A DNA stretch of 64,000 nucleotides from Cercophora sp. LCS_1. Lineage: Eukaryota > Ascomycota > Sordariomycetes > Sordariales > Lasiosphaeriaceae. The notes beneath the pieces were generated by a model. The model was given only the letters and a program-made list of their open reading frames with translations, had not been told where the DNA came from and did no database searches. The stretch is from positions 1 to 64,000 of the forward strand of contig JAPZLL010000023.1 of the NCBI GenBank assembly GCA_036250225.1, in the 5' to 3' direction. Within the stretch, counting starts at the first letter, position 1; each line of letters opens with the position of its first letter. Made by a program: the position numbers and the translations under genes. This document shows, piece after piece, positions 1-11,357 of the stretch.

Positions 1-125
1 GTTGTACTAGCCTTCACTCAGTCACCTTGCACCCACCCTACCTAGAGCATTGGACCCTGTCCGCTCTTACGATCTGTCTTTACCAGGCTCACCTCGGTGC
101 ACCTGGAGCAGGCCGTAACAGATAT

Positions 126-612
126 ATAGCACTAAATTATTGCTGGGGAGGACTATAAATTGTTACACTAATAAAAACGAGCAAGGCGTGGATGGAGAAG
201 GGGATCAATATTGCAGATTTACTAAAGACATTACAGGATGCAGTATTTATTACTCATAAACTGGGGATGCAGCACCTCTGGGTTGACGCCTTGTGCATCA
301 CACAAGATAGGTTTATTATTATCCATTTGGCGGGAGAGAGACTGACGTATGCAACAGCAAAGAGGACATGGAAAAAGAACTTGGGACAATGGGCCAGACG
401 TATCGCTACGCCACCATCACCATCTCTGCCGCCTTACAGGAGGCAAAGTGATGACATTTGGTGAGCATCATTATTTTCCCGGATTGCACTTCGTTGCTGA
501 CGTTCCGTTCCAGGGGATTCTTCTTCGACTTTCTTCAGCGTGTGTCTGAATGCCTCAAATCCCCCTGCCAGAAGAAAGTCTTCCCCTGCACAAGATGGTT
601 GCGATATGGTTG
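126..612 (+). pseudogene. HET-domain (heterokaryon incompatibility) gene relic
   Basis: This is a decayed HET domain, the family that triggers non-self recognition cell death in filamentous fungi. The frame from 126 reads the hallmark NYCWGG block, followed by a TAA stop at 156-158 where the family usually has a Gln codon. It then resumes with a KTLQDAV block and LWVDALCITQD (about 270-308). The next conserved block, TMGQTYRYATITISAALQEAK, is in another frame from about 332 to 449, so at least one frameshift lies near 310-350. It runs into TGA TGA. A third frame may carry a few residues further to about 612. The damage fits C-to-T change (CAA to TAA, an LPKT-like block now reading LLKT), as expected of RIP. 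The true start, before 126, is not visible. The family call is firm; the 3' limit is a guess. Confidence 0.85.
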
Positions 613-734
613 CTAATCTAAAAAGATGTACTCAAGCGCCTCTATAGCAGTAGTGCTACAGTACAATGACACTAAGCCAATGTCTTCCACGTTGTCTGAC
701 CCTTTCTCAAAGGACATCTTACGAAACTCTCCTC

Positions 735-2599
735 TTACCACCTCTCTCCGCCCCGATGATATCCGCCTCCTCCTCCACGGTACCCTCCACCGCCCCTTTG
801 GTTGTGCCCATGGTGGTGTGGCGGAGGCGGCGGTGGCGGTTGGTTGGCCCCCCAGCTGCTAGAGAAGGCAGGTTGAAATGGTACTGCTGCAAGAAAGTTG
901 GGTGGTGGTGGTTGACTAGGCATTGGGAACGGTGGCGGAGGTGGCCACGGGCCTTGGTAGTTTGGCGGTGGTGGGGGTGGAATAGGGCCTTGTCCGAAAC
1001 CTGCTTGACCCGGCATTGGGATCGGAGGGATAGGATAGGGCACAGATAGCGGTTTTTGTGCTTGTGACTGTGGATTCAGCTGCATAAAACCGTTGTTTTG
1101 GTGGGAGGCAAACCCTCCCTGAATGGGCAATGGTGAACGGCCCCGTGGAGATCTGGAGCGTTTTCGAGATGAGGACCGAACGTGACTACCGTTGCGGCTC
1201 CTTGACCCATATCTCGATGATCTCGAACTGCTGCGCGACATTTGATAGCTGCGATTTCTGTGTCTTTCTCGATGTCGCCCAGGACTTCGACTCCGACTGC
1301 GGCTGGGACTACGGCCGCGGCTCCGGTTCCTAGCCTGTGGTGACACTGACAAACGGGCGCGTTTGAATGCAGGTCGTTCTGAACTTCTGCTCCGTGTTCC
1401 ACTTCGACTGCGATACGGTGTGCGAGAACGACTTCGAGAGCGACTCCGGGAGCGACTGTAGGAGGCGGACATTCGAGACCTGTCGCGGTTCCTGCCTCGG
1501 CCAGCAGCATTGCCGCCACCTCGCTTGCGAGCCTTCATCTTCTCGCAGAACGCCCGTGACCAGCCATAATACGTCTCGCCGTCAATTACCTCGCCATTGA
1601 CCTCATCGACCTCGACATACTCTCCCATCTGGCTTACGTCAGGAAAAGCCTCGCTAGGATTCAGGTCCCTTGAATAAATCTTGTCAACGTCCACAAGAAG
1701 CTTTTTGACCGCTTCAACTAAGCCCTTTTCAGCTGGGCCTGCTGCTAGAACAAGCGGCTTGATCATCGAAGGGTTCATCGGCCGAGTTGAGTTTGGCTCA
1801 AGGGCCTGGAGCCAATTGCCAGCAGGCAGGTCGTACCATGGGGTGTTGGGATCCCCGTGCATTGCCGGCATGAGAAACGGAACAGCTTTGCCAATTTTCG
1901 TAACCGATTTGACGCTCGCCAACTGAGCATCACTAGATATTGAATCCTTGGCCGGCGGGGTTTGGTTGACAGAGTTTAGAAGATTGTCGATAATGGAGGG
2001 ATGAAAATAGCCCCGTTCTCGCCACAGGTCGATCAAGTTCTGTATCTTTCCAATGTGCTTCGGGGCATTGGAGAAAGACGACGCACTCCTTATGAGCGAC
2101 GCGAGACTCGGTACTAACTTCTCGGCGAAGGCCTCATCGTAGTTGCGAAACTTGACATGGTAGAGGATGTCGTTCAGGACATATAGAACGTGGAGACGCC
2201 TGCGCTTGGCCGAAGGCACGCGGCCTCTCTTGAACTGTGTGGCATCGCGGCTGATGTCGGTTTCCCTTCCAAAGGAGCTGGTGAGGGCAACCAGGTACCG
2301 ACAGAAGGGTGCGATGCGGGAAGACGAGGGGACCAGATTGCTGAGTGCCCATTGCTTGAATTTCTGCAGAGCGCAAAAAAGGCGAGACGCAGATTTTAGC
2401 CATCGGTCATACAGCGAGGGAAAGCGCAAAAAGGCGTGTGTTTTCAAACCTGGACATTGGAAGGGGAGCACTCGACAATTGCGGTGTTGAGCAGGGCGAT
2501 CATCGAGTCGATCTCGTCGCGCGAACAGGAGCGCGGGTCAGCGCGAAACAAGGCTCCGGTGAGCGCAGCCTTGGCCACCGTTAGCTCCGCCGAAGCCAT
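735..2599 (-). CDS. CHERP-like CID-domain SR-related protein
   Basis: Predicted 592 aa from two exons, 2599-2450 and 2363-735; the 86-nt intron runs from GTTTGA to CTGCAG. Residues about 30-150 form a CID/RPR domain (RNA polymerase II CTD-interacting), with the core RRRLHVLYVLNDILYHVKF. Next come a WYDLPAGNW block and a GETYYGWSRAFCEKMKARKR block. These resemble the region after the CID in human CHERP, a U2 snRNP-associated splicing factor. A long Arg-Ser repeat region follows, then a Pro-rich tail and a C-terminal Gly-rich GGGGYRGGGGGYHRGG stretch. The start was chosen because the first exon completes CID helix 1 (MIALLNTAIVECSPSNVQ). Role inferred: coupling transcription to splicing in the nucleus. 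No SURP or G-patch domain was seen, so the domain set is reduced relative to animal CHERP. Confidence 0.88.
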
Positions 2600-3066
2600 T
2601 GCGAGGCGGTGCGCCAAATGGCGACACTGGTAATTCTTAGAATCTCGGTATCTTGTTCGATATTGGCTTTTTGGTCAGAGGAGAAAGAACCGCGGGAGGC
2701 TTTGGCTGTTTCGTGTTTGCGACAATGCGGAGGGGAGAAGTGCAAGGGCGCCTTGCCCCCCAGGTTACAAGACGCCGATATGCACTTAACAGAGGGAGGT
2801 TTCTTATCGGCGGAGCTGCAACTTTGATCCATGCCGCCTGGTGGAAGAGCGCAACCAAGACTTCTGCACAGAGTGCCCAACGCATTACAACCAAGGAAGC
2901 AGACGTATGAGTGGAGATGGCCAATTGTTCTTTTCACTGCCTCATTATCATACCATGTCGTACACGCCCACCGAGCCACAAGATTGGCCAAAGTCACTTG
3001 CACGGAGCCCCTCATGTCAAAGTTGGGTAACCATACCCCGTGACACTTAGCCTGCCCTTCGAATTT
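2600..3066. other. Intergenic, 5' of CHERP-like gene
   Basis: 467 bp between two minus-strand genes. It should hold the promoter and leader of the CHERP-like gene and the 3' end of the DUF4748 gene. Open frames here show no family motifs and I see no repeat. Confidence 0.6.
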
Positions 3067-3627
3067 TCAAGAAAATCGGTCGCCTTTCGGACTTCGAAAT
3101 GGGGTGTTGCTTTCGTACTTGCTCTTCTCCAGCACGCGCTGTCCTTCGGTGGTGGGCGCGTGTCTTGTTGGCGCCGGGTCAGTGCTTGACTCTTGGCTGG
3201 GAGACCCTGCGGTGTCCGTCCGCGGTTCGCCTCCATTACTCCCTCCCATCGTTGCCGATGACAGAGGGCGGTTGGGGACATTCTCCGAATACTCGAGGGA
3301 CTCAACCATGGACTTCTTCCGTCTCTGTTCCTCGAATCTGGTGCGACGATCGGCATCGATGCTGCGTTTCGCGAAGAAGTATGCAGCTCCGCCAGCTAGG
3401 TGGTTGTAAGTCAACAGACGACATCTACTGCCTCAAAGACAACGTACCAACGCATAGCGAGCCCCAGCCCACCCTAAGTGTCTGTTAATATCGAGTAGTA
3501 CGGCGAGTGCTGCATGGGTTGCAAAGGTTTCCTACCAGAAGGATTTGACCTGTTGACGATTGCGTCAGTGGGCTTCCAGGTCGCAGTCGACGATCAACAG
3601 AGGGGTGCGATTGCTTACGGTGTTCAT
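3067..3627 (-). CDS. DUF4748-family small protein
   Basis: Predicted 125 aa from four exons: 3627-3619 (9 nt), 3549-3536 (14 nt), 3473-3448 (26 nt) and 3395-3067. Joined, the first three exons encode MNTVKSFWVGWGSLCV and lead into AGGAAYFFAKRSIDADRR, the conserved core of the fungal DUF4748 family. The hydrophobic N-terminal stretch (residues about 7-25) could be a membrane segment, followed by a basic EEQRRKK turn and a hydrophilic, probably disordered tail. The function of the family is unknown to me. The first three introns have GTAAGC, GTAGGA and GTACGT donors and a clear CTGAC branch site in the first. Such tiny exons are easily missed by gene finders, which would start the model wrongly inside exon 4. 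Confidence 0.85.
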
Positions 3628-5061
3628 GTTGACGAGTTTTGAACTTTGCTGGACGATCAATTGAAGAGAGGAAAACTTGGGGAGAGTTAAAACGGAAGCT
3701 CTAAAAGAAGAAACCGGTGTCGTCCCACGACCTTCAACTTTTTGAGAATGGGGTGATGTGATCGATAAGAGCTTCGACCAGGATCTGTTCAATCGGGTTG
3801 AAACGGGTCTCGGCCCTTGGTGCTGCAGCTGGTCCGGGGTGCCCCCGCCACACTGGCTCTTCTTGCAGCAACTCTTGGCGTTCCAAGTCATGGTGTGAAC
3901 TCAGCTCAGGAGCACTTGATTTTCCCTGTTCATGGAAATTGCAATGGTATTGCATATTCTAAACATCCTCTGGGATTCTCAATGTGCATTTGTGATCGGT
4001 CGCTGATGTGTTGTCGACTATGCGACCCAACGCCTACCTAGGTGCGTCGCTACGAACTTCATGACGACAGTGAGATCCTTCTGTTGAAAGTTTTGGTGCA
4101 TCCAGGTACTGTAGGTAGCCTGCAGAGTACAGTCTGGTTGCCAGCCTTGCCAGCTTACCTACTGCGTAGCTATGGGTTCATCAAGCCAAGATCAGTAGCG
4201 GGATACGTGGTGAATCTCAATCTAACAGAAATAAAGGAACCACCTCACCAAGGCCATGAGCCGTACCAACCACCAAGACATGGAGATGGAGTAGGTATCT
4301 TCTAACTAAACGGCCACCTGCCCTGCGAACGAAAACCCTGGACAACGCTGAGTAACTACCTATATTTCGGCTCTACCTGGGAAACTCGCCTACCTAGTCT
4401 GCTTTCGAGCGGCAGCCACTGGATGTTAGGGGACATATGGTTTTGTTTTCAGATTAGCAGGATATCCAGGAGACCGGGAGACCCTTCCTCGTTCAGCTGA
4501 TAGACCACCTCGGCGGACTCCCACGAGGGAGCGCTGAAGCAAAAAGGCCAGACACGGCTTCCCGGCTGGACTGGAGAACTTCACTCTACACCTCGTGATG
4601 CAAGTTGACACCCATAAAAATGTCATTTCGGACAAAAGTGCAAAGGTTTAGCCTAACACCCCCGTAAGCCAGCGCGCCAGGTCTTAGGTGTTCTGCAGGC
4701 ATTTCGCGTCCCCTCATATTTCGTGGCGTCCACTGGCGTCCACGGGAGGCCGCGAGCCCGGGGATCCTCACTATAATTCCCCAGGGCCACCTCCATATCG
4801 TCATCCCTCTCCACACTGTCCACAGCCCCAATCCCAGGCGTCTGGCCCCTCCAAGACCGCCTGTTGGAATTTCGCGAATTGAACACGACGTTTCGCACCG
4901 ACCGCAAGTAGAGCAGTCAGACTCCTCGAAGCACCTGGATCACCCGACACCCATCCTGTTGTCAGGTATCCCATGAGCGAGCCTGTCGCTTTTTCGTGGT
5001 GCATGGGCACAGCAACATTCAACGACTTGCAACCCGCGGCTCGCACCCGCCCGCCGCCGCC
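3628..5061. other. Intergenic, divergent promoter region
   Basis: About 1.4 kb between the start of the DUF4748 gene (minus) and the start of the WD40-inositol phosphatase gene (plus). Only short shadow-like open frames occur and none shows a recognisable motif. It probably holds both promoters and long leaders. Confidence 0.6.
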
Positions 5062-8000
5062 ATGGACCCGCCTGGGGAAGGGCCCGATGGCTCGTCGATT
5101 GTAAGGACAGAGACAAGGAGGCGGATTTGGTGTTTTGTATCCGAATGTGCGTGCTGACCTTCCTCCAGAAACCTGTGTCGTCGCTGCGAGCCAAGTTCGA
5201 GAACATGAACAAACCCGGCGATGGGCAGAGCCAGGCCGGGCCTCCCCCTCCTCGACCTATCTCTCCCGCCCCGAAGCCCGACCGCCTGAAGACCGACACG
5301 GCTGTGCCCTCATCTCCCGCGGTGCGCGAGCCACCGGCGATCCCAAGGATGCGGCCGAAAGACAAGTTGAATCTGGCGAGCCTACACCCGCCGACCGCAA
5401 ACACCAGCAGCCCTGACTCGCCCAACCGTCCGGGTCTCCCTGCCGCCAGCCCCCGTCCCCTGCGCCCGGTACATACCCCGTCGCTGATGGTTGAACCACC
5501 ACATTCTCCTCCGAAAAGGACGGCCGACGGCATCGGCGGCGACCAGCCAGGGTTTCTCAACACCGATTCTTTAGTGAAGCCGTCATCGCCCGTAGCCGGA
5601 CCACGGGCCCTCAAGATATCCAGCCGACCCCATACGCCGATCCTTGAGCCTCGAACGCCTATTTTGGAACCCCGACGCTCTCCCAGACTCACGCCGTCCC
5701 AGCCCCCGTCCCCCCCACCGCCGAGACGATCCGGCGAGCTGAGGCGAGACGTCAAAGAAACGAAGCCGATTCCTCCTCCGATCAACCGGGCTGAAAAGCC
5801 GTCGATGATGCCGTTTAGGAACTCTTACTTGGCAGAGGCAAGCCAAGCAAATGAGCTCAAAAACCGCTTCAACCATGATAGGGTGTCCCCGTTTAGCAGT
5901 CCACCGAGCAGCAACGGAAGCCAGGAGGAAGAGGAGGATCTCCCACCCATGCTGCCCACGAGACCAAGGCCGCAGCCACAGAACCAACCGCAAGCCGAGT
6001 TTCAAGGCTTGGGTAGATCCAAGACTTTCCACGTAGGGTTTGAGCCGCCGCCCGTACATCACTCCGTCCTGACCAGAAGGCATTATCGCGACGACATGAA
6101 CGGCATGGCAAAGGGCCAGATCACTCCGCAGTTGTCTGGCGAGGCGCGGCCGGCCCTTCCAGCTCGGCCACCGGCAATACCTGAATCTACTCGACCTCCC
6201 CTGGCGGCACTGGGACCTCCGCCGCCACGACCCCCGAGACCCGGAGTCAACACAAACGTGCACCAGGAAACTCAGAGTCCGGTCGGCACTCCACAAAAAC
6301 GAGTTGCTTCTACGCCGACAACCACACAACCGCTTCCGCCACCGGCACGGACGCATGGTAGATCCATGACGGTCGACCGAACATCAAGCAGAGTTCCCAG
6401 CGCATACCGGACACCGCCAACCCCAATTACAAGCGCTGGCGAGACCCAGTCGTCAGAAGCGTTGGCTGTTGGCCAGGCGCGGCCAGATAACTCGGCAGCC
6501 CCTGCGGTAAACGCATTTCCAGACACGTCACACACCAACAGGAGTAAACCGTACATCGGCAAGGGTGCTTATGAGATTGCCACTAAGTACGATGCTCGGG
6601 TGTTTGACGTTTGCGGTGAGCTGGTATGCACTACAGGCGCCTTCACCCGGGCATGGAATATTTTGGATGGCGAGCTCTTGATGAGTCTGTCCATGGGCGA
6701 AGGGCCAAAGGGCTGCTCTGTCGCTTTTAAGCCCGGGGCAAATGTGAACGAGGAAGGCCGAAGAGTTTGGATCGGCAACAATGGTGGGGAGCTCTTGGAA
6801 GCAGACATTGCCACGCAGAGCGTGATCAACAGTAAGCCAAACGCCCACGGCCGACACGAGATTATCAAGATATACAGACATCTCAACGAACTGTGGACGC
6901 TTGACGAAAGCGGGACGCTGCATGTTTGGGGCCCGGACGAATCGGGGGTCCCCAACCTCGCCAGCGGCCCAACGCAGTCGTATCGACTACCCAAGGGACA
7001 CATGTTTTCCATCGTGGTAGGGGACGAACTGTGGCACGCGACAGGCAAGGAGATCAGGGTGTTCCTGCCCACGCTTGACGGACGGGCGCAGTTCCAGGTT
7101 TTGATACGGCCGCTGGTGCAGGATGGCGCGGCGGAAGTGACTTCAGGCACGCTTCTCACATCGCAGCCAGACAGGGTTTATTTTGGCCACTCTGACGGCA
7201 AGATAAGCATATACTCAATAACAGACTATACGTGTCTGGGCGTGATGAACATCAGCGGGTACAAAATCAACTCGTTGGCCGGCGTTGGTCGGTATCTGTG
7301 GGCCGGCTACAACACGGGCAAGATCTGTGTTTATGACATGAGCCAGACGCCATGGGCTGTTAAGAAGGACTGGCAGGCCCATGACAATCCGGTCGTGAAG
7401 CTGATCGCAGATTCAGCGAGCCTCTACCGGCTAGACCGGTACCAGGTCGTCTCTCTCGGCGCAGATAACATGCTGCGCACGTGGGACGCACTACTCCAAG
7501 AAGATTGGCTTTCGTGCGAGATGAAGAGCAAAGACACAACGTATTGTAGCATGGAAAAGCTCAAGGCGCTCATCCTTACGTGGAATGCCGGGGCTTCGAC
7601 CCCCAACAGCCTCCGCTACTCAGACGGCGACGCCAGCTTCTTCCAGAATCTCCTGCAGAGCGGCGAGTCTCCGGACATCTTGGTGTTTGGATTCCAAGAA
7701 CTCGTCGATCTGGAGGACAAAACGGCAACGGCCAAGCGCTTCCTCAAGCCCAAGAAGAAGGAGGGCTCAGACCAAGAGCGGATGAGCCACCAGTACCGTG
7801 ACTGGCGCGACTTCCTGACGCGCTGCCTCGACGACTACATGCCAGGGGATCTTTACCAGTTACTTCACACAGCACCGCTGGTCGGCCTCTTTACATGCAT
7901 TTTCGTCAAGGCAGACCTTCGCGAACGCATCAGCAACCTGAGCAGCGCAGAAGTCAAGCGTGGCATGGGTGGGCTCCACGGCAACAAGGGCGCCATCGTT

Positions 8001-8663
8001 GTTCGCTTCATGGTTGACGATACGTCGCTCTGCTTCATCAACTGCCATCTGGCAGCGGGCCAGTCAGCCGCCAACCAGAGGCACAACGATATCACAGCGA
8101 TTCTAGAGGCCAGCATCTTGCCCGCCGAGCGCGACCCGTCGGTGAGGATCGACAGCTATGTCGGCGGCGGCGACGGAACCATGATTCTGGACCACGAACT
8201 GTGCCTGCTCAACGGCGATCTGAACTACCGGATCGATACCATGAGCCGGGACACGGTCGTGACAGCGGTCAAGTCGGGCAATCTAGCAAAACTGCTAGAG
8301 CGCGACCAGTTGCTCGTGGCAAGGAGGCGGAACCCGGGATTCAGGCTTAGGGCGTTTGAGGAGATGCCCATCACATTTGAACCGACGTACAAGTACGATG
8401 TCGGGACGGACAACTATGACACGAGCGAAAAGAAGCGGAGCCCTGCCTGGTGCGATCGGTTGCTGTATCGGGGCGGGAGGGGGAGGATCGAGCAGCTGGA
8501 CTACAAGCGGCACGTGGTGCGGGTGTCGGACCACCGACCCGTAAGCGGGCGATTCCGGTTCACAGTCAAGAGGATCGATCCAAAAAAGAGGGCCACAGCG
8601 TGGATGCAGTGCCAACAGAAGTGGGAGGATATAAGGGCCAAGGAGGCTGGCGAGGAGAAGTGA
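5062..8663 (+). CDS. Inositol polyphosphate 5-phosphatase with WD40-like propeller
   Basis: Predicted 1177 aa. Exon 1 is 5062-5100 (MDPPGEGPDGSSI); the intron 5101-5168 has donor GTAAGG and acceptor CAG; exon 2 is 5169-8663. Residues about 1-470 are Pro-rich and disordered with many PxxP motifs, suggesting SH3-type partners. Residues about 477-800 form a WD40-like beta-propeller. Residues about 810-1150 are the IPPc catalytic domain with ILTWNAG, VFGFQEL, HGNKGAIVVRF (near 950), LLNGDLNYR (near 1027), SPAWCDRLLYR (near 1104) and VSDHRPV (near 1133). These are the metal-binding and catalytic motifs of phosphoinositide 5-phosphatases, and all look intact. Expected reaction: removal of the 5-phosphate from PtdIns(4,5)P2 or related lipids or soluble inositol phosphates at membranes. 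There is no Sac1 domain, so it is not synaptojanin-type. Plant 5PTases 12-14 share the WD40-IPPc layout. Confidence 0.95.
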
Positions 8664-9540
8664 GCACCCTTCCTTGACGCGCGGGCGCAACGTGGCTAAC
8701 CTTTGCTCCAGGCTCTACTACCTAACCAGGGTGATTGGCTACGACGTCGCGACAGCACAGAGACTCATTAAGGATCGGCCTTCGAGAAGAGAGCACAGGA
8801 GTCCGAGTCGACATCGGGAGTGATTGTCGACATGAAAAATAGGGGATGGCGGGCATACATTATATTAATCGGCTAGGCGACAATTTCAATGCATAGACCA
8901 GCGGGCGCAACTGGTTTCACAGGGAAGAGGAGTGTCATTGTGTATATCGGAAAATGGGATGGCAGCTAGAAGGTGCATTGTTTTCAGGGGTCAGCATGAC
9001 TTCCACTGGATTTGAATGGGTTGACAAGTGCCACGGGTAGCGCACGTCAAATGGAATGAGATACCGAGAAGAAGCGACAATGGCATTGGAACTTGTTCCG
9101 CCGCTTTGAACCAACACGCAATTGGTAGGTGATTGGAATGGACGAATACAAAGGAGCCCAGAGGGATTGGGAGGAGCCATGGAGCTCAAAAAGCAATGAG
9201 TGCCTTGATGAGATGAAAATAAATGCAAAAACGACATTTTCAAGATAAAATCGAACTCAAGCTGAGCACCTTTCAAAGTAGGAGTCATCCAAATGGACTC
9301 GGACATCCAAGTGGACTCGTCAACGGTAGGCTTGATGTTTGTACTGCCCAGTTTCTGTGCTTATGAGCCACCAACAAAGAAGACCCCTCACCTTGGTTTT
9401 ATGACGTAAACAAGGGTCATTGCAACACTCGAGTATCTCGGACTTGCTCGGCCTCTAGCACGAAAGCCAAGTGCTACGATGCTGACAATCTATAAATCTA
9501 TGAATCAGACATTCAACCAAGATATAAAGTTGGAAGGGTG
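8664..9540. other. Intergenic
   Basis: 877 bp between two plus-strand genes: the 3' region of the inositol phosphatase and the promoter of the questin-oxidase-like gene. A 123-codon frame on the minus strand at 8935-9306 shows no family signal. Confidence 0.6.
9491..9498 (+). promoter_or_regulatory. Possible TATA box
   Basis: TATAAATC lies about 43 bp before the ATG at 9541 of the questin-oxidase-like gene. The motif is seen, but the distance leaves little room for a leader, so its use is uncertain. Confidence 0.3.
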
Positions 9541-11259
9541 ATGCGTTCCCTCATTGCTGGCATCAAACAGTTGCCAAATCTCAAACGTATAACACCAACA
9601 TCGAGACTCGTCCAAAAAAGGGCCATATACCACCAAACCACGTCCCCCAAAATGTCGACTCCCTACCAAATGCATATTGTGCCCGAAAACACCGGTCTAT
9701 GCAAGAAGATCAAACAAACAGACGAGGCAGCTCAAACGGCTTCTAAACTCCTCCAGCAAGACCTCCAAGTACGTTCCTCCCATACACCCTCTATCTCCTC
9801 TCGCACACTTTTCCCATATACTCGTCTCGAAGCCTCATATCAATCATGTAACATCCGAAACAAGAACCATCACGTCTTCTTCAACACCTCCGGTTTCCAC
9901 AACCACATCCCCCACCACCTCCTCGCCCTCTATGGAACCGGCGCTTCATCCTCCTCTCTCTCCAACGCGTACGGAACCAATACCACCTACCAGCGCCCCG
10001 TCTTGTCTCTCCATGAATCAGTCGTTAAAGACCTCGTCACTTCCTTCTCTCGTGCTGGACCCTACCTCGGTAAGGAGAAGCACTACCCCGATTTTTTATC
10101 GTTTTTCCAGCGCGAGATGCAACGTCTCGGGGGGTGGAAACCCGTGGTGGCTGAGTACTTGTTCAAAGAAGGCGACGAAATGGCGGATGATATGCTTGTG
10201 CGCCTGTTTTCGGGTTTCCTGCATCCGTTGATACAGCTCATGTATGGGATGGAGTGGGAGCAGGAGGCTATTGTTGCGGAGGCGTTGGCGCAGGCTGCGG
10301 TGCATGGGAATGAGATTGGGGGGTATTTGCTTGGGACGGAGAAACTAGCGAGGGAGAGCGGCGGCGGTGGTGGTGGTGGTGAGGGATGGGGGGTGGTTGA
10401 GTTGTTGGACATGATTGGGGCGGATGAGAAGATCAAGGTTGCGGTGAGGAATGAAGATGGGAATAAGATACGTGACGGGGTACTCGTCAGAGCGAGGGAC
10501 GAGATGTTGAGGGTTGCGGCGAGAGTGAGAATGCGTGAGGATGATGTGGAGGAACGGACGGTTGAGATGTTTGATGCGTGTGTGTACATGGCGAGCGCTG
10601 CGGCTGTGCATCCAGTCAAGGTGCCCAAGTTTGACTTTTTTCTGATGTGAGCTTTCCTTTTTTTTTTTTTTTCTTTCTCATTTCTCTCTCGGTTGGTTGG
10701 GTGCTAATATGATACAAAACAGGCATCATGTCAACGCTTCGCCCATTTTCGTCACCATCAACGCCCAGGATTGGATTCCATTGAAGACCAAGGCACGCCT
10801 TCTGGAGTGGAAAATCCGAATGGATCTGATTGAATACGCTGCGCGTGGGGTACCGCCGCTGTCGGTCGAAAAGATCGCGGGATACAAGCCTGGGAGGGAA
10901 AAGGGGACAAGCCCCGTTGAGATTGTCTCGCAGCTTCACGACTTTCCTGACGACGGACACGCGATCAAACTTGCCCGGGCAGCGCTGATCTGCCGAGATA
11001 TCTCCCGGCTGTACGAGGACCGCGACTGGGTCAAGATCAAAGGGGATGAGCTCTGGTTGCGGATCTTCAACCTGATCGTGGACTCGGTCGAGGCGCCTGG
11101 CGAACACTGGGTGCGGACTTGTGGCTTGGAGGAGGCCTGGAAGGTATGTCTCGTCACTCCCATTTGAACTATACGACGTTGGCTGACTAGATGTTGTCAA
11201 GGACATACCCGATTCCCAAGATGCCAAACTATGAGACGTTGCGATTCGGGAGTTACTGA
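9541..11259 (+). CDS. Questin-oxidase-like protein (DUF4243)
   Basis: Predicted 499 aa from four exons: 9541-9768, 9865-10646, 10723-11143 and 11191-11259. Family blocks include HVFFNTSGFHNHIPHHLLAL, FLHPLIQLMYGMEW, KVPKFDFFLMHHVNAS (made by joining exons 2 and 3) and ITINAQDW-like VTINAQDWIPLKTKARLLEW. Relatives are Baeyer-Villiger-type oxidases such as AflY/HypA and questin oxidase GedK, but many family members lie outside biosynthetic clusters. No other secondary-metabolism gene is nearby, so a housekeeping or detoxifying role is as likely. The first about 38 residues are rich in Arg, Lys, Ser and Thr with almost no acids, like a mitochondrial presequence. An internal ATG at 9651 gives a shorter cytosolic form. 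A Gly-rich run (about 10358-10385) expands one loop. Intron 1 is 96 nt and stop-free. Confidence 0.88.
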
Positions 11260-11357
11260 TATCACTAACGGTATTTCTGGGTGTGCACGTCGAAATCAAG
11301 AGCGGGTTCATGTGTGGTTTTTAATTTGGTATCAATCCTGTCTATAAATCAGCACCC

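Noticed and set aside
4940..5785. 281-codon open frame on the minus strand
   Set aside because: It lies opposite the Pro-rich part of the inositol phosphatase gene; biased codons there keep the opposite strand open. No family motif.
5583..6356. 257-codon minus-strand frame
   Set aside because: Also antisense to the Pro-rich head of the phosphatase, with low-complexity Arg/Trp content.
9541..11259. Secondary-metabolite cluster around the questin-oxidase-like gene
   Set aside because: Neighbours are housekeeping genes (phosphoinositide phosphatase, PWP2, septin); no synthase, tailoring oxidase or cluster regulator lies nearby.
10616..11311. 231-codon minus-strand frame
   Set aside because: Antisense to exons 3-4 of the questin-oxidase-like gene, whose joined frame is family-consistent.
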